Below are positions 1 to 6,140 of a DNA stretch of 14,772 nt, one piece after another; position 1 is the stretch's first letter, and each line of letters opens with the position of its first letter. The notes beneath the pieces were generated by a model. That model saw only the letters and a list, made by a program, of their open reading frames with translations. It ran no database searches and was not told the origin of the DNA. This stretch comes from Caryophanales bacterium UBA7642. GTDB taxonomy: Bacteria; Bacillota_I; Bacilli_A; RFN20; CAG-288. The stretch lies in assembly GCA_002483745.1 (NCBI GenBank), contig DLIM01000038.1, positions 1,144-15,915 on the forward strand. The letters run 5' to 3'. The position numbers and the translations under genes were made by a program.

Positions 1-137
1 GTTGCTTTTTGGGTATAGTTTGCTCGTCTTATGTTGTTGAAAACATTATCAAAACTCGTGATGTTGCTTTTATTCCCACAAAAAGGATTCGCTAAAAATG
101 TAAATGCAACACTTAATAGTTTAATTTTCCTATTCAT
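1..137 (-). CDS. Exported protein, 3' end outside the window (hypothetical)
   Basis: This is an open frame of 45 codons from an ATG at 137 to the window edge with no stop. The N-terminus MNRKIKLLSVAFTFLANPFC is a basic then hydrophobic stretch, as in a signal peptide. Cys20 could be a lipidation site, but the preceding residues (NPF) are not a proper lipobox. The visible mature part is Asn/Ser-rich. An AGGGA ribosome binding site lies about 7 bases before the ATG, between this gene and the stop of the upstream gene 14 bases away, so the two are almost certainly one transcript. I do not recognise the family; too little is visible to assign a function. Confidence 0.6.
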   Translation of the reverse strand, partial: MNRKIKLLSVAFTFLANPFCGNKSNITSFDNVFNNIRRANYTQKA

Positions 138-151
138 TTAATTTCCCTGTA

Positions 152-940
152 TTAATTGACTTTAATCTCAAATTGAGAAGTCGAGATAGTATCTGTCAGA
201 AGACCCATGCTACTGTAATTGTAATAATATACTTTTTCATTATTTAGATCCAAGTAGTAAGAACTGGAGGTTGGATATTCAATCATTATCAAAAATCTAT
301 ATTGAAATACTGTTTTATAAAGTGAATATGTTTTTGATGAATCAGTAGAATCAAAATCATATGAAACAGAAATGCTGGTTCCAGATCCGATTCCAAAAGA
401 TTCTTCCTCAAAAGCCGATAGAGACGCTTCAATTGATGCTCCTAAGTACTCCCCACCTACGGTAATGTTCTGTTGGGTTTGTGCACTAATAGTTTGTTCA
501 ACTTCCTTATCACATGTTGCATAAAGAGAATCTAAATTTTGCCCAGATGAACTGGCTACGATTGATTGGACATAATCAGGCGAACTAGTCACAAATAATG
601 CAATACCAAAATACGGAAGGGTAGATTGTGTTGATGCATCAGAAGGGCGACTGATAAAAGTATCATCTAAACTATACCTGTCAGTGATAGTAAACTTAAC
701 ACCCTGATAGTGAGCATATTGATTAGTTGAATATGGAAGATTAGTTAATCCATCTCCTGAATAAGTCACATCAGATGAATTAATAACTGAAGAATTGTAG
801 TTTAAATCTGTAATAACAGAATCGGTAAGTTCTTTTGTCATTACATAGCCATTCTCAACTGACCCATTATTAGAAATACATGCGCCATTCAAACCAAATC
901 CTACAATAGAAACTGCGACAATTGAGATTATTTTAGACAT
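152..940 (-). CDS. Exported protein of unknown function, 262 aa
   Basis: The first 20 residues (Lys3, then a hydrophobic run ending GLNGAC) form a signal peptide. Cys21 suggests a lipoprotein, although Asn occupies the usual Leu position of the lipobox. The mature protein has no further membrane helix and is very rich in Ser, Thr, Tyr and Gly. Residues about 150-210 alternate polar and small residues (ITVGGEYLGASIEASLSAF, then GIGSGTSISVSYDF). This pattern is typical of long amphipathic beta hairpins and is loosely reminiscent of beta pore-forming proteins; that is an inference from pattern only. A GGAGG site lies about 16 bases upstream and a GAGGAA closer to the ATG. It is first in a two-gene unit with the partial exported-protein gene. 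Family not recognised. Confidence 0.75.
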   Translation of the reverse strand: MSKIISIVAVSIVGFGLNGACISNNGSVENGYVMTKELTDSVITDLNYNSSVINSSDVTYSGDGLTNLPYSTNQYAHYQGVKFTITDRYSLDDTFISRPSDASTQSTLPYFGIALFVTSSPDYVQSIVASSSGQNLDSLYATCDKEVEQTISAQTQQNITVGGEYLGASIEASLSAFEEESFGIGSGTSISVSYDFDSTDSSKTYSLYKTVFQYRFLIMIEYPTSSSYYLDLNNEKVYYYNYSSMGLLTDTISTSQFEIKVN

Positions 941-971
941 CTTATTCCTCTTTTCTTACCTCCTTTTTGCA

Positions 972-1026
972 ATTATAGCACAAATTTGTAATGAAAACGT
1001 AAATGGTCAATTTTACAAATTTGTAA
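972..1026 (-). promoter_or_regulatory. Promoter with two copies of the palindrome ACAAATTTGT
   Basis: On the minus strand a perfect -10 TATAAT lies at 972-977, about 30 bases before the ATG at 940. No good -35 is found at normal spacing; the best TTGACC (1005-1010) is 27 bases away. The 10-base palindrome ACAAATTTGT occurs at 980-989, inside the spacer, and again at 1015-1024, where it extends to the 14-base TTACAAATTTGTAA (1013-1026). Their centres are 35 bases apart. The placement around the -35 position fits paired operators for a dimeric repressor or activator. The regulator is not identifiable from the site. Confidence 0.45.
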
Positions 1027-1325
1027 GTATTTTTGAATTTTTTAAGCAATTACTTCAGCACTGAACATAGATTTGGGCAACATTTACTTTAAAAGGCATA
1101 GATTAAAAGGAACTTTTGAAGCATTAAAAAATGAAATTAAGATGAGGAGGATTATGAACAAATTTTTTAAAAGTTATTCTAAAAAGATTTAAAAAGTTTG
1201 GTGATTTCACTTGTTTCTTCCAATTTTTCTAGGATAAAGTGCAAATTAAAACATTCGATATAGTGCTTTTTTGATTAAGCAAGAAAACAATTTATTCATT
1301 AAAAACTAAAAGGTAAAATATAGAC
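1027..1325. other. Intergenic region between divergent genes
   Basis: This is AT-rich DNA separating the minus-strand exported-protein genes from the plus-strand membrane-protein gene at 1326. It holds one short reading frame with a strong ribosome binding site and a likely decayed continuation (listed separately, 1154-1263). I found no tRNA, no convincing terminator and no clear sigma-A promoter for the 1326 gene. TAAAAT and TATAGA elements lie just before its start, but no clear -35 accompanies them. Confidence 0.5.
1154..1263 (+). pseudogene. Decayed gene for a short secreted protein (putative)
   Basis: A near-perfect ribosome binding site, GAGGAGG (1144-1150), sits 3 bases before the ATG at 1154. 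The ATG opens only 12 codons (MNKFFKSYSKKI) before a TAA at 1190-1192. If the frame is shifted just before that stop, it continues from 1189 as LKSLVISLVSSNFS to a TAG at 1261-1263. Joined, this gives a basic N-terminus plus a hydrophobic run, the form of a signal peptide. A frameshifted remnant of an exported-protein gene, like its neighbours at 1-940, is the simplest reading. The alternative is a genuine 12-residue (or 16-residue, from the in-frame ATG at 1142) leader peptide. Confidence 0.3.
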
Positions 1326-2153
1326 ATGATAAACAATCTTTTGTTAACTGAGTCTAGTGATTACATCATGCCTACTAGAAACTTCTCTTTAGCCTATGTC
1401 ATCATGGACAGCATCTTTGTGATTGCTTTTGTAGTGATTCTTTTTGCTACTAAAAGAAAGGTCACGGCCTTTTGGGCTTTGACTGGCGGTCTGCTTTATT
1501 GGATTGTCGATTTTGGAATCTTCTATGGGGCGACCCATTCAAGAGAGATCTTCTCCTATACCTTTAATAACTATACCAATACTCTTACAGAATTAGGTCC
1601 TTTAGGAGTAGGCGGAGTGCTCTTCTGGATGTCTATGAGCTATGGAATATTAGACTTTGCCTTTATTTGGCTGTGGCTATCTAAAGACAAGAAGGCTTTA
1701 GAATTCTCAACCTTGATTGTGGTTTGGTGGATCTGCTGTCCTTTGCTAGCAGATTTCTTAAATAATCTTATTCCTACTATGCTTTGCTTCCAGACACAAA
1801 GAACAACTAATAAATACCACGGAATCATGGGATTAATAATGTTAGTCGGTTACTTCATTGTCATCATCACGAATATTGTTAATAAGGACGAAAGTAAGAA
1901 GATTCCGATTGTTAGATTGTTTATTATTGGATTCATGGCTCAGTTCTTATGGGAATTCTTACTATTAGTATTCGGAATCAGAAGTCAGACTTATGATTCT
2001 GACTTAACTAGATCTATATCGACTTTGCTTCAGGATTCTTTAGTAGAAACTAACTTAGGTATGCCTTATATTTACTTCATCCATAAGGCTGTAACTTCTA
2101 GATGGGATGATGACCTCAAGAAAAAGGAAATAGTTAAATTAAAAGCAGACTAA
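1326..2153 (+). CDS. Six-helix integral membrane protein of unknown function, 275 aa
   Basis: Six hydrophobic segments are visible at about residues 20-41, 47-68, 96-118, 128-149, 166-185 and 197-218, followed by a charged cytoplasmic tail ending KKKEIVKLKAD. Several acidic residues lie in or at the membrane segments (Asp28, Asp62, Asp110, Asp143, Glu210), and the helices are rich in Trp, Phe and Tyr. That hints at a transporter or membrane-bound enzyme but does not identify one. The chosen ATG has only a weak AAAAGG site about 11 bases upstream; an alternative ATG at 1368 (Met15) has none better. A MATE transporter gene follows 142 bases downstream on the same strand. Family not recognised. 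Confidence 0.8.
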   Translation: MINNLLLTESSDYIMPTRNFSLAYVIMDSIFVIAFVVILFATKRKVTAFWALTGGLLYWIVDFGIFYGATHSREIFSYTFNNYTNTLTELGPLGVGGVLFWMSMSYGILDFAFIWLWLSKDKKALEFSTLIVVWWICCPLLADFLNNLIPTMLCFQTQRTTNKYHGIMGLIMLVGYFIVIITNIVNKDESKKIPIVRLFIIGFMAQFLWEFLLLVFGIRSQTYDSDLTRSISTLLQDSLVETNLGMPYIYFIHKAVTSRWDDDLKKKEIVKLKAD

Positions 2154-2295
2154 AAGCTTTTATTTAGTTAGACTTCATTTTTTAGTTCCTTATTTTACTT
2201 AAAAATTCTACATTAAAATATGAATTTGCTCTTTTCTCTTCCTTTTTAAAATAGAAGTCCTAGAATATCTATGATAAAGAACTAAATAGCAAAGA

Positions 2296-3807
2296 ATGAC
2301 TTTATTTAAAAAATTCAAACATTTGTTTGATCCTATCGATCTAACAAAAGGAAGCATCACCAAAGATCTAATTCTTTTCCTGATTCCGACTGTTTTAAGC
2401 TTAATCTTTCAACAGATTTATTCTTTAACTGATGCTATTATTGCCGGACAGTATCTTTCAGAAACTGAGATTGCTGGCCTTAATGATGCAGTTCCGTTAG
2501 TGAATATGGCCTTAAACTTTACTTGGGGATGTACCAGTGGATTTAGTGTCATAGTATCAAATAAGATTGGTGCTAAAAACCCTGATGATGCCAGAAAGAG
2601 CTTTTGGCTTCAGGCCTGGCTATCTTTAGTGGTAACAGTTATTCTCACTATTTCGATAATTTGCTGCATTAATCCTCTTCTCAAATTTATCGGTGTTGTA
2701 CCAAGCACTGAAGGGTCAGAGATGAACAACGTTTACATCGCTGCTGCCACATATGTCTTTGTTATTAGTTTAGGTATTATTGCCCAGGTTTCTTATAACT
2801 GGATTATTTCAACGCTTAGAGCTTTAGGTGATTCTTTCACTCCGTTCTTGTTTTTGGTTTTTTCAACCTTAATTAATATAGGCTTGGATTTTGCTTTTAT
2901 TGTCGGCTGTCATCTAGGGGTTGCAGGTGCTGCGTTAGCTACTATACTTTCAGAATTGCTTGCTGCTATTGGTTCCTGTATTTACACGTTTTTACGTTAT
3001 AAATCACTTCGATATCGAAAAGGTGACTTTAAGGTTTCTTGGAACTTTGTTAAGCAGCATTTGAGATTAGGTTTACCTTTAGGATTTCAATATGCTATCC
3101 TTCAAATTGGAATCATAATAATGCAGGCTGCTATTGTAAAATACGACTATGTTGATTCAACAGGGGCTGACTTTGTTCTAAACACTCCTGCACAGCTTGG
3201 CTATAGTGTTGCAAATAAATTAGATGGCTTACTTATGTCTCCTCTGTCTGCTTTAGGAACCAGTATGCTTTCTTATATCGGTCAGAACTATGGCGCCCAT
3301 GATGAAGATAGAATTAAAAAAGGATATCGAGATAGTTTAATTATTGGTCTTTGCGCTTGGATTTTTGTTATGACAGTTGGTTTATTAATGACAATAAATG
3401 GTGCTTATCAATACGTTTTCTTAGCCGATGATAAAGTCACAGCTACCACTTTAAGATACGGTAATGCTTATCTTTACATTGCCTGTCCTTGTTTAGGAAT
3501 ACTGATGGTACTCTTTGTTACTAGGAATACGCTCCAAGGTTTAAATAAACCGTTGTTCCCCTTCTTAGCTGGTATAGGTGAGCTTTTTGCTAGATCACTA
3601 ATTTGCTTATATGCTCCAGCCTTAATCAATGGCGGTGCCATTGATTCAACAGCCTCAATTGAGTCATTCTATTTTGTCTGTGCTGCTGATCCTTTGGCTT
3701 GGCTGGTGGCTTCCTGTATTCTTTTGATTCCAATGGTCAGTCTATTAGTTAAGAGTCATAAGAAGAATAAGCAGTTAATTTCTTTAAGTAATAATGAGAA
3801 GAAGTAA
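2296..3807 (+). CDS. MATE family multidrug/cation efflux transporter, 503 aa
   Basis: The protein is a polytopic membrane carrier with about 12 hydrophobic segments. The N-terminus DLTKGSITKDLILFLIPTVL, followed by FQQIYSLTDAIIAGQYL, is the standard opening of bacterial MATE proteins of the NorM/DinF type (N-terminal helix, then the first transmembrane helix with the Q-Q-x-Y-x-x-x-D pattern). A second half begins near residue 245 (KQHLRLGLPLGFQYAIL) with the usual internal pseudo-repeat. MATE carriers export drugs or metabolites in exchange for Na+ or H+; the substrate cannot be told from sequence. The ribosome binding site is poor (no AGG near the ATG). A hairpin with a T-run (3848-3868) about 40 bases after the stop probably ends the transcript. 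Confidence 0.93.
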   Translation: MTLFKKFKHLFDPIDLTKGSITKDLILFLIPTVLSLIFQQIYSLTDAIIAGQYLSETEIAGLNDAVPLVNMALNFTWGCTSGFSVIVSNKIGAKNPDDARKSFWLQAWLSLVVTVILTISIICCINPLLKFIGVVPSTEGSEMNNVYIAAATYVFVISLGIIAQVSYNWIISTLRALGDSFTPFLFLVFSTLINIGLDFAFIVGCHLGVAGAALATILSELLAAIGSCIYTFLRYKSLRYRKGDFKVSWNFVKQHLRLGLPLGFQYAILQIGIIIMQAAIVKYDYVDSTGADFVLNTPAQLGYSVANKLDGLLMSPLSALGTSMLSYIGQNYGAHDEDRIKKGYRDSLIIGLCAWIFVMTVGLLMTINGAYQYVFLADDKVTATTLRYGNAYLYIACPCLGILMVLFVTRNTLQGLNKPLFPFLAGIGELFARSLICLYAPALINGGAIDSTASIESFYFVCAADPLAWLVASCILLIPMVSLLVKSHKKNKQLISLSNNEKK

Positions 3808-3811
3808 GTGT

Positions 3812-3839
3812 TTGCTTTTTATATATAAATATATATAAT
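3812..3839 (+). promoter_or_regulatory. Sigma-A type promoter for rpmG-secE-nusG
   Basis: TTGCTT (3812-3817) is followed after 16 bases of alternating T/A by a perfect TATAAT (3834-3839). Transcription would begin near 3845-3847, about 50 bases before the GTG start of rpmG. The same -35 hexamer TTGCTT occurs in the rpmH promoter (11978-12006). The promoter starts only 5 bases after the MATE stop codon, upstream of that gene's apparent terminator. Confidence 0.6.
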
Positions 3840-3847
3840 ATAGGCGT

Positions 3848-3868
3848 ACCCCGAAAGAAGGGGTTTTT
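3848..3868 (+). terminator. GC-rich hairpin with T-run after the MATE gene
   Basis: ACCCC (3848-3852) pairs with GGGGT (3860-3864) around a GAAAGAA loop and runs into TTTTT, the form of an intrinsic terminator. It ends readthrough from the MATE gene. It also lies immediately after the predicted start of rpmG-secE-nusG transcription, so it would be the very 5' end of that mRNA. There it may act as a 5' protective hairpin, since it is too close to the start for ordinary termination. Confidence 0.65.
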
Positions 3869-3894
3869 ATTTTAGCTTAGAGAGGTAAATTACC

Positions 3895-4041
3895 GTGCGT
3901 GAAAAAGTAGTTCTTGTTTGTTCTGAATGCCAGTCTAGAAATTACAACGCCACTAAAAAAAGCGGTGATGGAACTAGACTAGAAATCAGAAAATTCTGTC
4001 CTAAATGCGGTAAGTATACCTTACACAAGGAAGGAAAATAA
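3895..4041 (+). CDS. rpmG: 50S ribosomal protein L33, 48 aa
   Basis: The gene starts with GTG and encodes MREKVVLVCSECQSRNYNAT and onward to KYTLHKEGK. Two Cys pairs, Cys9/Cys12 (CSEC) and Cys35/Cys38 (CPKC), form the zinc ribbon of the zinc-binding (C+) form of L33, a small protein of the large ribosomal subunit. The length is normal for the family. The ribosome binding site GAGAGG ends 9 bases before the GTG. The gene lies one base before secE and heads the rpmG-secE-nusG unit, a common order in Bacillota. Confidence 0.95.
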   Translation: MREKVVLVCSECQSRNYNATKKSGDGTRLEIRKFCPKCGKYTLHKEGK

Positions 4042-4042
4042 A

Positions 4043-4303
4043 ATGAATAAGTTTACTCGTTACTTCCGTGGAGTCGGCGAAGAAGCTAGACGTATCAGAT
4101 GGCCTGATCAGAAAACCTTATGGAAGGCCGTTGGCATTGTCTTAGTAATTGCTGTATTCAGTGCTTTATTTATTGCTTTAGCTGATTGGCTTACTATTCA
4201 GATTATGCAGGGATTCAGCAATGCTTTTCCGAAGTCCAGTACTTCTTCAAGCGGTGCTGCTGCTGATTTGATTGTTACAATTATTAACGGAGGACAATTC
4301 TAA
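4043..4303 (+). CDS. secE: Preprotein translocase subunit SecE, 86 aa
   Basis: SecE clamps SecY in the SecYEG protein-export channel of the cytoplasmic membrane. The conserved amphipathic segment is visible at residues 4-27 (TRYFRGVGEEARRIRWPDQKT, with the R-x-x-WP signature). It is followed by a single membrane helix at about 28-50 and a short amphipathic stretch. Residues 60-86 are a Ser/Ala-rich tail (SSTSSSGAAADLIVTIINGGQF) that makes the protein longer than the usual 55-65 aa single-helix form. The ribosome binding site AAGGAAGG lies inside the end of rpmG. The stop overlaps the nusG start by one base (TAATG). Confidence 0.94.
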   Translation: MNKFTRYFRGVGEEARRIRWPDQKTLWKAVGIVLVIAVFSALFIALADWLTIQIMQGFSNAFPKSSTSSSGAAADLIVTIINGGQF

Positions 4304-5139
4304 TGATTGATGATGAAGAAAAGAAAGTAGAAGATACCACTGCTACTGCTGCTACTACTGCTACTGCTACTACTGCTACTGCTGCTACTACTACTGTTTC
4401 TAGCAATACTGAAGAAAACAAGAATGAGACCACTGTAGAGAAGGCTCTTCCTGTTCATAAGCATACCTTTAACCCTCTCATCGGTGAAGTTAACCCTGAT
4501 GAGAACAAGGATGACGATGATGAGCTTCCTGAAAAGGCTTGGTATGTCATCAATACCTTTGCTATGCGTGAAAGACAAGTAAAGGAAATGCTTGAGAAGA
4601 GAGCTATCTCTTATGGTATGGAAAATAAGATTTTCCGTATTATTTGTGCTGAATACGAAGATCCAGTCTTAGATGAAAATGGCAAACCTAAGTTTTCTAA
4701 AGATAAGAAGACCGGTAAGATGATGCCTAAGTTTAAGACTAAGAACTACTATCCTGGCTACATCTTTGTTGAAATGGTCATGACTGATGAGACTTGGTTT
4801 GTTGTCCGTAACACTCCTGGTGTCTCTGGTATTACTGGATCATCCGGTAAGGGTGCTAAGCCTTTCCCGATTCCTCGTGAAGAGATTGAACCTGTTTTAA
4901 AGAGAATGCATATTGAAGATCCTGATATGTATTCCGACTATAAGGTCGGCGATAACGTCAAGATTCTTTCTGGTACCTTTGCTGATGCCGAAGGAACTAT
5001 TGAGTCCGTTGATCCTACTAATTCTGAAGTTTCGCTTCAAATTACCTTATTCGGACGTCCTAATACAATCGTTGCTAAGTATTCTGAGATTGAGAAGATT
5101 CAGGAAAATCCCAACTATAACGGCGGAGAAAACAATTAG
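4303..5139 (+). CDS. nusG: Transcription termination/antitermination factor NusG, 278 aa
   Basis: NusG binds RNA polymerase and modulates pausing, termination and coupling to translation. The NGN domain begins at residue 79 (KAWYVINTFAMRERQVKEML) and includes NYYPGYIFVEM and VRNTPGVSGITGSSGKG. The KOW domain follows at about 213-270 (KVGDNVKILSGTFADAEGTI). Two features are unusual. Residues 1-78 are an extra low-complexity head: an acidic start, a pure Thr/Ala tract at residues 12-31, then a Glu/Asn/Asp-rich linker. The NGN domain also carries a charged loop around residues 115-135 (LDENGKPKFSKDKKTGKMM). Family members are usually near 170-200 aa. The GGAGGA site at 4289-4294 supports this start. 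Confidence 0.95.
   Translation: MIDDEEKKVEDTTATAATTATATTATAATTTVSSNTEENKNETTVEKALPVHKHTFNPLIGEVNPDENKDDDDELPEKAWYVINTFAMRERQVKEMLEKRAISYGMENKIFRIICAEYEDPVLDENGKPKFSKDKKTGKMMPKFKTKNYYPGYIFVEMVMTDETWFVVRNTPGVSGITGSSGKGAKPFPIPREEIEPVLKRMHIEDPDMYSDYKVGDNVKILSGTFADAEGTIESVDPTNSEVSLQITLFGRPNTIVAKYSEIEKIQENPNYNGGENN
4336..4395 (+). repeat. ACT/GCT trinucleotide repeat in nusG
   Basis: Twenty consecutive codons are all Thr (ACT, one ACC) or Ala (GCT). Within the tract a 21-base unit, reading Thr-Ala-Thr-Ala-Ala-Thr-Thr, is present twice, at 4339-4359 and 4372-4392, offset by 33 bases. Triplet repeats of this type change length by slippage without breaking the frame, so tract length may vary between strains. 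Confidence 0.9.
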
Positions 5140-5174
5140 TTTCTTTAGTTGAAAAAACAATAGGAGAAAATAAA

Positions 5175-6068
5175 ATGAAAGACCTTCTTATAATCGGCGG
5201 TTCTAACATTGATTACACAGCCTCAAGTGTTAACCCTCTTATTCCCGAAGATTCCAATATCGGCCATTTAAACATCTCCTTTGGCGGTGTAGCTAGGAAC
5301 GTAGTTGAGAACTTAGCTCGTTTAGGGGATAAAATCACTTTTATCACGGCAATCGGTAACGATGCCGGTGGACAAAAACTGAGACGTGATTTGCGTTCCC
5401 TGAAAGTCAAAGTCTTAGCCATTGAAGACAAGAACTGCCCTACCTCTAGTTATCTTTCTATCAACGATAATTTAGGAAACATGACAGTCGGTGTCTGTGA
5501 TTCTAGAATCTTAGACTGCCGTACCACGGAAGATATTGCTTTCTTCAATGACATCACCTCTAAGCATCATAACATCGTTCTGGATGCCAACTTAAACCAA
5601 GAAACAATCGATTATATCTTTGCAAACTACTTCTCTCATCTCTTCTATGTCGAAGCTGTCTCTGCTAGCAAAGTCTCCCGCTTCCGCAAGCATCTAAAAG
5701 AAATCTATCTTTTCAAGATGAACTACTTAGAAGCTAAGACCTTAATGAATGAGGATAAAGACATTCATACTTTAGCAAATGATATTCTCTCAGCTGGTGT
5801 TAAGAATGTAGTTATCTCTAACGGTTCTAATCCAATCGTCTATGGTAATGCTAGCCGTATAGAAGACTTACCAGTAGAGAAAGCTACCCACATTGTAAGT
5901 GAATGCGGAGCAGGCGATGCTCTCTTTGCCGGAGTCCTTCATGAGATGATTGAAAAGGGTAAGAATCTCGGTGCTTCAGTAAAATTTGGAGCTATGCTAT
6001 CTAAAGCTACTCTCCAAGTCTCTACTACAGTTAACCCCGATATTAAAAGACTAGTTTCTTCAGATTAA
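5175..6068 (+). CDS. psuK: PfkB-family sugar kinase, likely pseudouridine kinase, 297 aa
   Basis: This is a ribokinase-fold enzyme that phosphorylates a sugar or nucleoside with ATP. The first PfkB signature is at residues 37-61 (GGVARNVVENLARLG, then TFITAIGNDAGG). The second, with the catalytic base, is CGAGDALFAG at 244-253 (Asp248). GGSNIDYTASS (8-18), the TSSYLSINDNLGNM segment (90-103) and the NPD near the C-terminus all resemble E. coli PsuK (YeiC), which makes pseudouridine 5'-phosphate for PsuG. No psuG-like gene is in the window, so substrate assignment is by resemblance only; another nucleoside or sugar is possible. It has a TAGGAG site, follows nusG by 35 bases without a terminator, and is closed by the hairpin at 6075-6114. 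Confidence 0.8.
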   Translation: MKDLLIIGGSNIDYTASSVNPLIPEDSNIGHLNISFGGVARNVVENLARLGDKITFITAIGNDAGGQKLRRDLRSLKVKVLAIEDKNCPTSSYLSINDNLGNMTVGVCDSRILDCRTTEDIAFFNDITSKHHNIVLDANLNQETIDYIFANYFSHLFYVEAVSASKVSRFRKHLKEIYLFKMNYLEAKTLMNEDKDIHTLANDILSAGVKNVVISNGSNPIVYGNASRIEDLPVEKATHIVSECGAGDALFAGVLHEMIEKGKNLGASVKFGAMLSKATLQVSTTVNPDIKRLVSSD

Positions 6069-6074
6069 AAAAAT

Positions 6075-6114
6075 AAGAGCTATCGCTGTCTTCTTAAGCG
6101 TTAGCTCTTTTTTT
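6075..6114. terminator. Bidirectional intrinsic terminator between convergent genes
   Basis: AAGAGCTA-T-CGCT pairs with AGCG-T-TAGCTCTT (one T-T mismatch) around a 9-base loop. It is followed by seven T on the plus strand, and by ATTTTTTT on the minus strand. It serves the psuK-like gene ending at 6068 and the pyridoxal-kinase gene ending at 6141. Confidence 0.9.
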
Positions 6115-6140
6115 AAGACTGCTTTTTGTATCTAAATTTA

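Noticed and set aside
2154..2295. CTAAAAGCTTTTATTTAG after the membrane-protein gene as a terminator
   Set aside because: The stem is AT-rich and short, and no T-run follows directly; the evidence is too weak to call.
4300..4578. Minus-strand frame with a long poly-Ser stretch opposite nusG
   Set aside because: The Ser run is only the complement of the ACT/GCT triplets in nusG; there is no ribosome binding site and the nusG frame is certain.
4913..5152. Second plus-strand frame in the 3' part of nusG
   Set aside because: It overlaps the conserved KOW domain in another frame and lacks any start signal.
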